DNA from: Hyphomicrobiaceae bacterium
GTDB lineage: Bacteria > Pseudomonadota > Alphaproteobacteria > Rhizobiales > Hyphomicrobiaceae
DNA: 9,018 nucleotides
NCBI GenBank assembly: GCA_021775715.1
Contig: JAJFHI010000392.1
Location: 1 to 9,018 of the forward strand
Direction of reading: 5' to 3'
Positions 1 to 7,273 of this stretch are shown here, piece by piece. Each line of letters begins with the position of its first letter. The stretch's first letter is position 1. Under the pieces are notes generated by a model. It ran no database searches, was not told the DNA's origin, and saw only the letters and a list, made by a program, of their open reading frames with translations. The position numbers and the translations under genes were made by a program.

Positions 1-408
1 CTGCACTACCGGTTGCTCGACGACTGGGGCTACACAAAGCTGGCAAAAAAAGAACGTGAAGAGTCGATCGAAGAGATGCAGCACGCCGACAAAATTATCG
101 AGCGCATCATATTCCTTGAAGGACATCCAAACCTCCAACACATCGCCCCCCTTATGATCGGCCAGGACATCAAAGAGGTGCTAGAAAGTGATCTCAAAGG
201 TGAGATGACGGCCATTGAACATTACACTAAGGGCCGCCAGCTATGCCGTGAAAAAGATGACTACGTGACGATGCAGATCTTCGAAGAACTGCTGAAGGAC
301 GAAGAAGGTCACGTTGATTTCCTTGAAACACAGCTTGAGCTACTGGAGAAAATCGGCGTTGAGAATTACGGCTTGCTCAATTCAGGCTCGGCCGACGGCG
401 AGGGTTAG
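1..408 (+). CDS. bfr: Bacterioferritin, C-terminal 135 residues (5' end outside window)
   Basis: Bacterioferritin is a cytoplasmic 24-subunit haem-containing cage that oxidises Fe(II) and stores it as a ferric mineral. The reading frame is open from base 1 (LHYRLLDDWG) and ends at TAG 406-408. By eye it aligns without gaps to E. coli Bfr from about residue 27, so roughly 26 residues, including the first ferroxidase Glu, lie upstream of the window. The internal TTG at 13 is not the real start. Visible ligands, in E. coli numbering, are Glu51, Met52 and His54 in SIEEMQHAD (the Met, codon 76-78, is the haem axial ligand), Glu94 in DLKGEM, and Glu127 and His130 in DEEGHVDF. All the di-iron and haem residues in view are therefore kept. 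The tail (NSGSADGEG) is a little longer than in E. coli. The next gene starts 6 nt after the stop, which suggests co-transcription with periplasmic iron proteins. Confidence 0.96.
   Translation: MHYRLLDDWGYTKLAKKEREESIEEMQHADKIIERIIFLEGHPNLQHIAPLMIGQDIKEVLESDLKGEMTAIEHYTKGRQLCREKDDYVTMQIFEELLKDEEGHVDFLETQLELLEKIGVENYGLLNSGSADGEG
400..404 (+). promoter_or_regulatory. Shine-Dalgarno site GAGGG supporting a TTG start
   Basis: GAGGG lies inside the last codons of bacterioferritin, 10 nt before TTG 415. The in-frame bacterioferritin stop at 406 rules out any earlier start. The next in-frame GTG, at 469, would cut away most of the signal peptide. Together these favour TTG 415 as the imelysin start. 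Confidence 0.5.
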
Positions 409-414
409 TGGCAC

Positions 415-1572
415 TTGGCTGGACACGTCAATCGACTGTTTTTTCCGGTCATCGCGCTTGCAGGATTTGTGAGTGCGGTGACTTTTTTTGTGTCTGCTGG
501 TCAAGCGCAGCAGTCAACTGGCCGTACAGACCTCAAACAACGTATTGAAACGGTGGTCAATGAACATGTTCTTCCACGCGTGCGAGGTTTGGAAGTTACC
601 ACTTCGGAATTGGCGACGACCGTAAGATCTGCTTGTCAGGCCAAGAACCCAGGTAGAAATGAGGACGTAACCGGAAAATTCGCGGCCGCAGTTCGGGCCT
701 GGGCATCAGTATCACACCTGAACTTTGGACCGCTCGCCGTGGAGGCGCGCCGCGAACGCATGGCTTTCCTGCCCGACCCGCGTGGCATTGTCCGTCGGCA
801 ACTTGTTCGCTTGTCTCGGTCCGGCAGCTTCGAAAAAATTACAGCCAAAAGCATCACAGAACATAGCGTCGCAGTACAAGGTCTCACAGCGCTCGATCAG
901 ATTCCATTTATTCAAAAAGAAAGAATTAGGAACGACATTCGGGAAGGTCGCATAATTGTTGAATGGCCTTTTTTACGAACCCCAGTAAATTGCCCATTGG
1001 CCGTTGCTATCACCGCAAACACCGCCGCAATTGCCAGAGACCTGCGTGCAGAATGGACCAACGAGAAGGGTTGGCGTACGCGATTGTTGTCGGCAGGACC
1101 TGATGACCCGATATACCGCTCAACCGAAGAGGCCGCAGCAGAGCTCGTTAAGGCTCTTACCACTGCGCTCGACGGCATAAACAAACATCAAATCTTGCCG
1201 TTGCAAAACTCTTCACAATACCAAAGGCCTGCACGTGGTGTACCGTTCTTTAAGACAGAATTAAGCAGGGTCTATTTGATCGCATCAATCGATGCAGCAA
1301 TCGATCTCTATGAAAAGCTCAATCTCGAACCTTATGTCATCAAGAAAAAGCCATGGCTAAAAACCTGGCTGCCGGAAACCATTTCCAGTTTGCGAGAGAA
1401 TAGCGCGAAAATTACATACCCCGTTTGGCCGGTCCACGTGTTCGCAAAAGAAAACTACGACCACATACGAAATCTAGAACGTTTCACGCGCGGCCTGAGC
1501 AAGGTGGTGGCAACAGAACTCGGCCCAGCTGCGGGTCTCACTGTTGGATTTAATCAGGTCGATGGTGATTAA
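415..1572 (+). CDS. Imelysin-family (peptidase M75-like) exported protein
   Basis: This is an exported imelysin-like protein, a mostly helical periplasmic or lipid-anchored family linked to iron uptake. Peptidase activity is doubtful for most members. The 385 residues begin with a signal peptide: a hydrophobic core at about residues 8-28 and probable cleavage after Ala31 (AGQA|QQ). There is no lipobox Cys, so it is probably soluble and periplasmic. Family marks are NEHVLPRVRGLE near residues 49-60, RAWxxVxHLNFGP at 94-106, FLPDPRG ending at 124, GLTALD at 156-161 and a helix starting at Cys193 (CPLAVAITANTA). The family's GxHxxE signature is replaced here by GLTALD, so its His is absent and Glu is Asp. 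The gene sits between bacterioferritin (6 nt gap) and a DUF1513 gene (11 nt overlap if the latter starts at ATG 1562). Imelysin-DUF1513 pairs are typical of alphaproteobacterial iron clusters. Family assignment is firm; the molecular role is inferred. Confidence 0.9.
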   Translation: MAGHVNRLFFPVIALAGFVSAVTFFVSAGQAQQSTGRTDLKQRIETVVNEHVLPRVRGLEVTTSELATTVRSACQAKNPGRNEDVTGKFAAAVRAWASVSHLNFGPLAVEARRERMAFLPDPRGIVRRQLVRLSRSGSFEKITAKSITEHSVAVQGLTALDQIPFIQKERIRNDIREGRIIVEWPFLRTPVNCPLAVAITANTAAIARDLRAEWTNEKGWRTRLLSAGPDDPIYRSTEEAAAELVKALTTALDGINKHQILPLQNSSQYQRPARGVPFFKTELSRVYLIASIDAAIDLYEKLNLEPYVIKKKPWLKTWLPETISSLRENSAKITYPVWPVHVFAKENYDHIRNLERFTRGLSKVVATELGPAAGLTVGFNQVDGD

Positions 1573-2743
1573 TCGCAGGGACATACTCCGGCACAGTGTC
1601 GCGCTGTCGGCAATGACAGTGTTCGGCGCGCCTGCCGTCTTGGCCGCAAACCAACAAGTCCCTGTTGAAGACGGTCTGCTCGCGTCAGCCTGCCGCAAAA
1701 AAGATGGCACGTTCGCCGTCGTCGTGCTGACCGAATCCGGGCACATCGTTCGCGAAGTTCCACTCAGCGGTCGCGGCCACGACGCAACGTATCATCCAAA
1801 AACCGGTCGGATTGTCGCTTTCGCTCGCCGCCCCGGAAACTTTGCTGTTGCCTTTAATGCGCACGATCTAAGCGAGCCCACCTTGTTCACGACACCAACC
1901 AGCCGACACTTTTTCGGTCACGGTATTTTTTCGCGTGATGGCCGTCTGCTCTACACAACAGAAAACGATTTTGGTGCCAATCACGGTGTCATTGGCATCT
2001 ACGATGCGTCGAACACCTACGGGCGCATCGGTGAGTTTCCAAGCCACGGGATCGGCCCGCACGACATCACCATTCTCGATGATGATCGCACTCTGGTTGT
2101 CGCTAATGGCGGCATCGAAACACACCCCGATTTCGGCCGCGCCAAGCTGAACCTGAACACCATGTCACCGTCGTTGTGCTTCATCGATCGCACAACAGGC
2201 GACCTCACTGCTCGGCAGAAGCTACCAAGCAACCATCATCACTTGTCCATTCGACATCTCGCAGCAACATCCAACAGTGATGTCTGGTTCGGCTGTCAAT
2301 GGGAAGGTGCGTTAATTGATACACCGGCCCTGATCGGCTCAGCCAGCCTGGACAAAGAGGTGAGCCTGTTGGAGAGCACGACCACGGTCGGACCAATGCT
2401 GCGCGGTTACATTGCTTCGGTCAGTATTTCGGCCAGCGCTCGTTGGTTGGCGGCATCGGCACCCCGCGCCAATCGCGTCCTCATTATCGATACCGAACGC
2501 CAAATCATCCACAACGCGGTCGACGTCGCCGACGGCTCTGGTGTCGCACGTGGACGTGACGAACACATGTTCAACATCACGTCCGGCCACGGCGCTCTGG
2601 TGAGCCATAATCCAACGACGCCCCTTGGCAACCCGAGACTGGGAGAAAAGCCAGATTTCCAAACTGCCCCAGCGAATCCGGTCCGAAACTTCTCAGACAT
2701 ATCATTCGACAACCATCTACTGCGCTTGTCGCCACCGATTTAG
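1562..2743 (+). CDS. DUF1513 family protein, Tat-exported, probable beta-propeller
   Basis: This is a DUF1513 protein of unknown biochemical function, commonly encoded beside imelysins. Starting from ATG 1562 it has 393 residues and opens with a twin-arginine signal: Arg5-Arg6 in NRRDIL, a hydrophobic stretch at 12-27, and probable cleavage after Ala28. Export of a folded, perhaps cofactor-bearing, protein is therefore likely. Family motifs are dense: RGH near 71-73, FARRPGNF, HFFGHGIFS from His116, YTTEND, SHGIGPHDI at 161-169, VANGGIETHPD at 180-190, KLNLNTMSPSL from 195, and SIRHL at 229-233. The repeated strand-rich blocks and conserved His residues fit a YVTN/beta-propeller fold. An upstream TTG at 1544 is open in the same frame but would add six residues before the Tat motif, so ATG 1562 is preferred. 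That start overlaps the imelysin stop by 11 nt, which suggests translational coupling. The link to iron rests on its neighbours. Confidence 0.92.
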   Translation: MVINRRDILRHSVALSAMTVFGAPAVLAANQQVPVEDGLLASACRKKDGTFAVVVLTESGHIVREVPLSGRGHDATYHPKTGRIVAFARRPGNFAVAFNAHDLSEPTLFTTPTSRHFFGHGIFSRDGRLLYTTENDFGANHGVIGIYDASNTYGRIGEFPSHGIGPHDITILDDDRTLVVANGGIETHPDFGRAKLNLNTMSPSLCFIDRTTGDLTARQKLPSNHHHLSIRHLAATSNSDVWFGCQWEGALIDTPALIGSASLDKEVSLLESTTTVGPMLRGYIASVSISASARWLAASAPRANRVLIIDTERQIIHNAVDVADGSGVARGRDEHMFNITSGHGALVSHNPTTPLGNPRLGEKPDFQTAPANPVRNFSDISFDNHLLRLSPPI

Positions 2744-2987
2744 GCGCCACAATTCCCAATACCAAACGCCAACCGGAAACTATAAACACCTGTAACTTTT
2801 ATATTTTTCTTGCGAACGCGCAGAAAATTCTCACCATTGAGCACATCAAGATTTGGGACAGCAATGCACCGATGTCGCACCGCGCACATTATGTTGCATG
2901 CGAATATCCGTCCGTTATTCTTCCAGACTACAAATCTTTGCTCGCCACCCGTTACTCAATAAGTAATAAACAGAAGAAACTTGAACG

Positions 2988-3013
2988 AGCGCCATTCGAT
3001 GCACACAGGCGCT
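2988..3013 (+). repeat. Inverted repeat in the leader of the dehydratase gene
   Basis: AGCGCC (2988-2993) and GGCGCT (3008-3013) are perfect 6-bp arms around a 14-nt loop, extendable by one G-T pair. The repeat lies about 60 nt before the GTG start. It could be an mRNA leader hairpin or an operator. No T-tract follows, so it does not look like a terminator. The arms are short enough for chance. Confidence 0.3.
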
Positions 3014-3063
3014 TCATAACTATTTTGTTCCAATTCGCTGACGGATTACTGAGTCGGCGTCAT

Positions 3064-3069
3064 GGGGGA
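3064..3069 (+). promoter_or_regulatory. Strong Shine-Dalgarno GGGGGA fixing a GTG start
   Basis: The purine run GGGGGA ends 5 nt before GTG 3075. The ATG just upstream at 3062 is out of frame with the dehydratase. The site therefore picks out GTG 3075, giving an N terminus of PLFDKLAHLP just ahead of the first membrane helix. Confidence 0.65.
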
Positions 3070-3074
3070 ATTTC

Positions 3075-5027
3075 GTGCCGTTGTTTGACAAACTTGCTCA
3101 TCTGCCAAGAAGCGTGAAGCAGTGCCTTCTCGCGCTTATGGATGTCACGTTGCTAACGTTATCCATCTGGGCGGCGATCTCGCTTCGGCTCGGCGCGCCT
3201 TATCAGCCACCAACGGTCTTGTCGTATTTCGTGATCCTTGGCGGTGCGGTATGTGGCGCCAGCGTTTTCTACCGCTTCGGTCTCTACCGTCAGGTTACAC
3301 GCTACATCGATGCCACGGGTAACCTACGCATTCTGTACGGCGTTACGTTGACGATGATCTGCCTTGGTATGTTTGTCGCTGTGACACGTTTTGAATCGTT
3401 TCCACGATCAGCATTTTTTCTGTTCTGGGTGATCGCACTAGCCTCGTTGATGGGCAGCCGCCGTATCATCAAGCTTACACTGCGAAATCTGGTCCACCAT
3501 CAAAGCACGACGGACAATGCTCCAACTGAGGTCCTCATTTATGGTGCAGGGGAAGCAGGTCATTTGTTAAACCGTGAACTCAGACGCCTTGGCTCACATA
3601 CGCCAATTTACTTTATCGATGACGACGCCTCCCTATGGGGCCAGAAGGTCGGTAGCCTAAAAGTGCGTTCGCCAGCCGAGATCCCAACCGTTCTGTCTGA
3701 AAAAACCGTCAGCGAAATTTTTCTGGCGATGCCGTCGCTATCCCGCAAAAGGCGGCGCGAGATCGTGCTTTCACTTGAAGACTATAATATCGCTGTCAAG
3801 ACCGTGCCAACCGTTAGTGAAATTGTCACTGGTGAAATAGCCATCAGCAATGTCCGGCCGATTAACGCCGGCGATCTTTTATGCCGCGATCCTGTTCCGC
3901 CGAAGCTTGAAATTCTGCAGAACGCCATCAACGGCAAATGCGTGCTTATAACGGGCGCCGGTGGTTCAATCGGCTCTGAAATTGTGAATCAGTTGCTGAA
4001 GCTGGAACTCGGTCCAAAGCGTATCGTGCTGTTCGAGTTGTCCGAAATCGCGCTTTATCAAATTGACATGAAGGCACGAGAGCTTCTCGAAGAGCGGGAC
4101 CAAAAAGCCAAGCTCCGCGACAGTGTTGAGCCGGCGTGCGAAATTGTATCCTGCCTCGGTTCGGTTTTGGATGCCGAACCGTTGCGTATGATCATGGAAC
4201 GCTACGACATTTCAACAATCTATCATGCCGCCGCCTACAAGCACGTGCCTATCGTTGAGCTAAACCCGTTCACAGGCCTTAAGAACAATACGCTTGGAAC
4301 GCATGTTCTGGCGAAAGTCGCACGCGAAATGCAGGTTGAGCGTTTTGTCCTTATCTCTACCGACAAGGCCGTCCGCCCGACGAACGTGATGGGCGCAAGC
4401 AAACGCCTTGCCGAACTCACGGTTCAAGCCAACGCGGCCCGCCGTGACAGCCGGACTGTATTCTCGATCGTCCGGTTTGGAAATGTGCTGGCCTCATCAG
4501 GCTCCGTTGTGCACCGCTTTACCAAACAAATCGAACAGGGTGGGCCAGTGACGGTCACACACCCCGACGTCACGCGCTATTTCATGTCGTTTGAAGAAGC
4601 GGCACAATTGGTCATTCAATCTGCAACCATTGCAAAAGGTGGCGACCTCTTCCTTCTCGACATGGGCGAACCGGTCAAGATCGACGGCCTCGCCCGTATG
4701 ATGATCATGCTCGCTGGCATGAAAGTCGACGAAGACGGCAACGGCGCCAGCGGCGATATCGCAATTGAGTACACAGGCCTCAGGCCTGGCGAGAAGCTGT
4801 TTGAAGAATTATTGCTGGATTACAAGACCGGCGATACCGATCACCCTCGCATTAAACGCTGCGATGAACCTTTCATAACATACGAACAGCTGGCGAATGA
4901 GCTGGATACCCTTGAGAAGGCGATCGCGGAACACGACATTGAATTGGTGCAATCCCTTTTGTACCGCCTCGTCGAAGGCTATCAGCCAGACTCACACCGC
5001 CAGACCGGTACAATAGAAGCCGCCTGA
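3075..5027 (+). CDS. Membrane-bound nucleotide-sugar 4,6-dehydratase (WbpM/CapD/FlaA1 type)
   Basis: This inner-membrane enzyme probably converts UDP-GlcNAc to a UDP-4-keto-6-deoxy-HexNAc, the first step toward QuiNAc, FucNAc or bacillosamine-type sugars in surface glycans. The 650 residues match the full-length WbpM/CapD class. Four predicted helices lie at about 15-37, 48-68, 85-104 and 112-128. A first Rossmann domain follows, with GAGEAG at 157-162. The second, catalytic SDR domain has TGAGGSIG at 293-300, AAAYKHVP and STDKAVRPTNVMGASK at 428-443. Met439 and Lys443 form the MxxxK that replaces the usual YxxxK in this subfamily, with Ser428/Thr429 as the third member. VTRYFMS and GLRPGEKLFEEL near the C terminus are also typical. 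The start is GTG 3075. The neighbouring O-antigen ligase-family and carbamoyltransferase genes support a polysaccharide role. The exact sugar product cannot be read from sequence alone. Confidence 0.95.
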   Translation: MPLFDKLAHLPRSVKQCLLALMDVTLLTLSIWAAISLRLGAPYQPPTVLSYFVILGGAVCGASVFYRFGLYRQVTRYIDATGNLRILYGVTLTMICLGMFVAVTRFESFPRSAFFLFWVIALASLMGSRRIIKLTLRNLVHHQSTTDNAPTEVLIYGAGEAGHLLNRELRRLGSHTPIYFIDDDASLWGQKVGSLKVRSPAEIPTVLSEKTVSEIFLAMPSLSRKRRREIVLSLEDYNIAVKTVPTVSEIVTGEIAISNVRPINAGDLLCRDPVPPKLEILQNAINGKCVLITGAGGSIGSEIVNQLLKLELGPKRIVLFELSEIALYQIDMKARELLEERDQKAKLRDSVEPACEIVSCLGSVLDAEPLRMIMERYDISTIYHAAAYKHVPIVELNPFTGLKNNTLGTHVLAKVAREMQVERFVLISTDKAVRPTNVMGASKRLAELTVQANAARRDSRTVFSIVRFGNVLASSGSVVHRFTKQIEQGGPVTVTHPDVTRYFMSFEEAAQLVIQSATIAKGGDLFLLDMGEPVKIDGLARMMIMLAGMKVDEDGNGASGDIAIEYTGLRPGEKLFEELLLDYKTGDTDHPRIKRCDEPFITYEQLANELDTLEKAIAEHDIELVQSLLYRLVEGYQPDSHRQTGTIEAA

Positions 5028-5187
5028 ATCGGAACGGGCTTTAGACTTGCCAGAATCACGGGATGATTGTGAGGTTGCCATCTAGTCAGGTGGCGGAAAA
5101 TTCGTTAAAAATTCTTCAGCGGATCTCCTCTACAAAAGAATATTCCGGAAACTCAAACACACGCTTCTATACGAGGCCCAACGCAAC

Positions 5188-5207
5188 TGCCGTGCAGAAC
5201 TGCGGCA
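5188..5207 (+). other. Small hairpin in the spacer before the ligase-family gene
   Basis: In the 207-base spacer 5028-5234, TGCC (5188-5191) and GGCA (5204-5207) flank GCAG-AA-CTGC, giving a compact but imperfect hairpin. It has no T-tract and lies 27 nt before ATG 5235. It may affect translation of the ligase-family gene or be chance. Nothing else in this spacer is supported, and no good promoter is visible. Confidence 0.25.
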
Positions 5208-5234
5208 CTGGCGAACGCGGAACTACTACGAACC

Positions 5235-6533
5235 ATGCTGCTCCCAAAACAGGCTGATCGCTGGCAAGTTGTCTCTCTTGAATGGGCGATAGCATTTGTC
5301 ACGGCTGCAATGCTGATCCTGCCGCGTGCATCTTTGGTGTTTCTGGGCGTGTTCGCGGTGACAGCTAGCGTCGCCGTTGGATCAAAGTCGGAATTCTTTC
5401 GGAGCCTTCCTGCGGTTGCAAAGAACTCCAAGCTGCTGATCACCGCCGCCGCTGTTCTTGGTTGGGCCTTGCTTAGTGCTATCTGGTCGGTCGACACTTT
5501 GCGGTCACTCATGATGTCGACGTTGATCCTTCTTGTTGTCGGGATTGCTACTGTCGCCGTTCGCGCTACCAACGTGATCAGGCTTCCCGATGTCTGGTTC
5601 CTAATGCGCGGAATTGTTGTCGGTTTTCTAATCGGGTTGGCATACCTCGTCATAGAAGAGGTGACAGACCGTGGGTTGATGCGTGCTGTACTGAACACCT
5701 TCACGTTCCTCAAAGGTCCAACACCGGCGCTCGTGACACGTATTGGCGATCACGTCGCAGCGATTAGCCCGCCAATAATGAACCGGAACCTCGGGGCCCT
5801 GTCCGCACTTTTCTGGCCAGCACTGTTCTCAACACTTTGGTTGTCAACAAGCTCGGAAAAACTCCTCCGGTGGAGAATACCTGTCGCGCTCGCTGTATTT
5901 GCAGTCGCCGCGTTCGTTATTTTTTTCTCCGGTCATGAGAGTTCAAAACTTGCGCTCGCACTAAGTGCAGTCGTTTTCGCAGCGGCCTGCAACTGGCCCC
6001 AAAAAACAAAATATGCTGTTATGGCAATGTGGGTCGGCGCGACGTTGCTGATGGTACCAACAGTGGAAATTATGGACCGCGTCGGCGTCAAAGACGTCAA
6101 GGAACTCCAAAGATCCGGCCGCGATCGCATCTATATCTGGACGCATACCGCACGTCAGTTTTACAAATCACCGATCATTGGAATTGGTGCGGCGGGCACA
6201 CCGATTGTGAATACGCGGCACAGTAAAGTTGAGAAGGCGTTTGCATTCCGCCTCAACCGCCACGCCCATAACATGTATCTGCAGAACGCTTACGAACTTG
6301 GTGCTATTGGAGCCGTTCTGCTCTGTCTCTTCGGCCTCGTGGCGATCAACGCGCTGGCAAGCCTGGGAGCCGCTTATCTGCCATTTGGACTGGCGCAATT
6401 CTCAGCTATCATGGGACTGATGGCGGTCAGTTATGGCATGTGGCAATTCTGGTTGATTTCCGCCTTTGCTATATCAGCCGTCGTGGCAAAAATCGCGGCG
6501 AATGCGGGCACTACTCAAACCGAAACCTTGTAG
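5235..6533 (+). CDS. O-antigen ligase/polymerase family membrane protein (WaaL/Wzy-like)
   Basis: This is a polytopic inner-membrane protein of the O-antigen ligase superfamily (PF04932). Members either transfer lipid-linked glycan to an acceptor (WaaL type) or polymerise repeat units (Wzy type) on the periplasmic face. The 432 residues hold about ten hydrophobic segments, for example 15-49, 66-85, 93-112, 121-141, 185-203, 216-232, 238-253, 259-277, 354-378 and 388-420. Family marks are MNRNLGALSALFWP near 182-195, the SGRDRIYIW block near 294-302 that opens the large periplasmic loop, GIGAAG at 316-321, and RHAHNMYLQ at 342-350 followed by ELGAIGA, with His343 and His345 as likely functional residues. 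ATG 5235 has only a weak GCGGA upstream. The gene lies 207 nt after the dehydratase on the same strand. Its last 19 nt converge with the ancestral 3' end of the epimerase pseudogene. Ligase and polymerase cannot be told apart by sequence at this level. Confidence 0.9.
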   Translation: MLLPKQADRWQVVSLEWAIAFVTAAMLILPRASLVFLGVFAVTASVAVGSKSEFFRSLPAVAKNSKLLITAAAVLGWALLSAIWSVDTLRSLMMSTLILLVVGIATVAVRATNVIRLPDVWFLMRGIVVGFLIGLAYLVIEEVTDRGLMRAVLNTFTFLKGPTPALVTRIGDHVAAISPPIMNRNLGALSALFWPALFSTLWLSTSSEKLLRWRIPVALAVFAVAAFVIFFSGHESSKLALALSAVVFAAACNWPQKTKYAVMAMWVGATLLMVPTVEIMDRVGVKDVKELQRSGRDRIYIWTHTARQFYKSPIIGIGAAGTPIVNTRHSKVEKAFAFRLNRHAHNMYLQNAYELGAIGAVLLCLFGLVAINALASLGAAYLPFGLAQFSAIMGLMAVSYGMWQFWLISAFAISAVVAKIAANAGTTQTETL

Positions 6534-6883
6534 ACGTCCTTGTACCAATCAACAAAACCGCGAATGCCCTCTTCGATCGGTGTCTGCGGTTTTTAGCTGA
6601 CATCGCGCACGAGCGCGTCGATATCTGCAAAGGTATCACGCACATCGCCAGGTTGTTGCGGCAGCATGTCCGTTATCGCGCTTTTGCCATCAGCCTTCTC
6701 AATACACGCGACGTAGTCAAGCAGCTCAACCGGCTGGTTGTTTCCGATTTTGTAAAGCCGGTAAGGAGCCGAAGACGTCGCCGGACTCGGGTGATCGCTT
6801 TGCCAATCCGGGTCTGGTGTCGCCACATGATCGAGTGTCCGCAGAACGCCGTCGACGGTGTCATTGATGTAGGTGAAGTAACG

Positions 6884-6897
6884 CGAGTGCTCACTCG
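6884..6897. repeat. Perfect short palindrome at a frameshift site
   Basis: CGAGTG (6884-6889) and CACTCG (6892-6897) are perfect 6-bp arms with a CT spacer. The extra base that restores the epimerase reading frame falls inside the right arm. Removing it would leave an imperfect palindrome and the expected NNGEHSR coding sequence. Confidence 0.6.
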
Positions 6898-7246
6898 TTA
6901 TTGAAGACGTCAATCGGTTCACCGGCAATAAATTTTCGCGTGAATAAAAATGGGGACATATCGGGACGCCCCCACGGTCCGTAAACCGTGAGAAGACGAA
7001 GCCCGTGACGGGGAGTTGATAGAGGGGGGCGTAGCTGTCCGCGCCATAAACCGAACTCGACGAAGCGTAGACGAGATGCTCGACATCGTGCTGGCGAAAA
7101 CCTTCAAGGATATGCAGAAACCCCGTCAGGTTCGATGCGCCATAACTGTACGGATTGATTGAGCCATAGCGAACGCCGGCCTGCGCCGCGAGATTGACGA
7201 CGCGGTCGGGTTCTTCCGCCGCAAATAGCTTCTCAATACCATCCCT

Positions 7247-7273
7247 GTCGGCCAGGTCAGCCAGGTCAGCCAC
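7247..7273. repeat. Three tandem 9-bp units at the 5' edge of the epimerase remnant
   Basis: On the + strand the units are GTCGGCCAG, GTCAGCCAG and GTCAGCCAC (7247-7255, 7256-7264, 7265-7273). On the - strand they read as ADL-ADL-AD before RDGIEKLF. Epimerases usually have a single DLADR-like stretch here, so the extra unit or units look like a local slippage duplication next to the point where homology ends. Confidence 0.75.

Larger units (their letters stand above)
2744..3074 (+). other. Intergenic region between iron operon and polysaccharide genes
   Basis: This 331-base spacer has no gene I can support. It contains an AT-rich patch at about 2781-2812, a small inverted repeat TTACT-N5-AGTAA at 2952-2966, and a longer one at 2988-3013. 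A weak sigma70-like pair (TTGCAT 2894-2899, 16 nt spacer, TATTCT 2916-2921) is the best promoter candidate but matches the consensus poorly. No convincing T-tailed terminator follows the DUF1513 gene. A frame opening at ATG 2872 runs 81 codons into the next gene but resembles nothing I recognise and is probably chance. Confidence 0.6.

Noticed and set aside
1544..1561. TTG at 1544 as the DUF1513 start
   Set aside because: It would add six residues ahead of the twin-arginine motif. ATG 1562 gives a normal Tat signal and a typical short overlap with the upstream gene.
2743..2770. GGCGCC and a distant CGCC after the DUF1513 stop as a terminator
   Set aside because: It has 4-bp arms, a 20-nt loop and no T-tract, so it is not a credible intrinsic terminator.
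2894..2921. Sigma70-like promoter TTGCAT-N16-TATTCT
   Set aside because: It matches only 3 of 6 and 4 of 6 consensus bases, no better than expected by chance in a 331-nt spacer. It is mentioned only as the best weak candidate.
2872..3117. Open frame of 81 codons with ATG start spanning the spacer into the dehydratase gene
   Set aside because: It has no recognisable family or credible ribosome binding site, overlaps a well supported start in another frame, and has arbitrary-looking composition.
5063..5257. 64-codon open frame in the spacer before the ligase-family gene
   Set aside because: It overlaps the ligase-family start in another frame, has no recognisable domain and no good ribosome binding site.
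5153..5713. 186-codon open frame on the - strand opposite the O-antigen ligase-family gene
   Set aside because: It is antisense to a clearly recognised membrane protein, is rich in Arg, Ser and Thr as expected for an antisense shadow, and has no family match.
6440..6904. 154-codon + strand open frame overlapping the end of the ligase-family gene and the epimerase remnant
   Set aside because: Its sequence is the antisense of the recognised epimerase remnant and shows no family of its own.
6593..7273. Functional NAD-dependent epimerase of 226 residues
   Set aside because: It lacks the NAD-binding GxxGxxG region and the YxxxK motif, has a frameshifted central stretch and ends before the family's C-terminal block.
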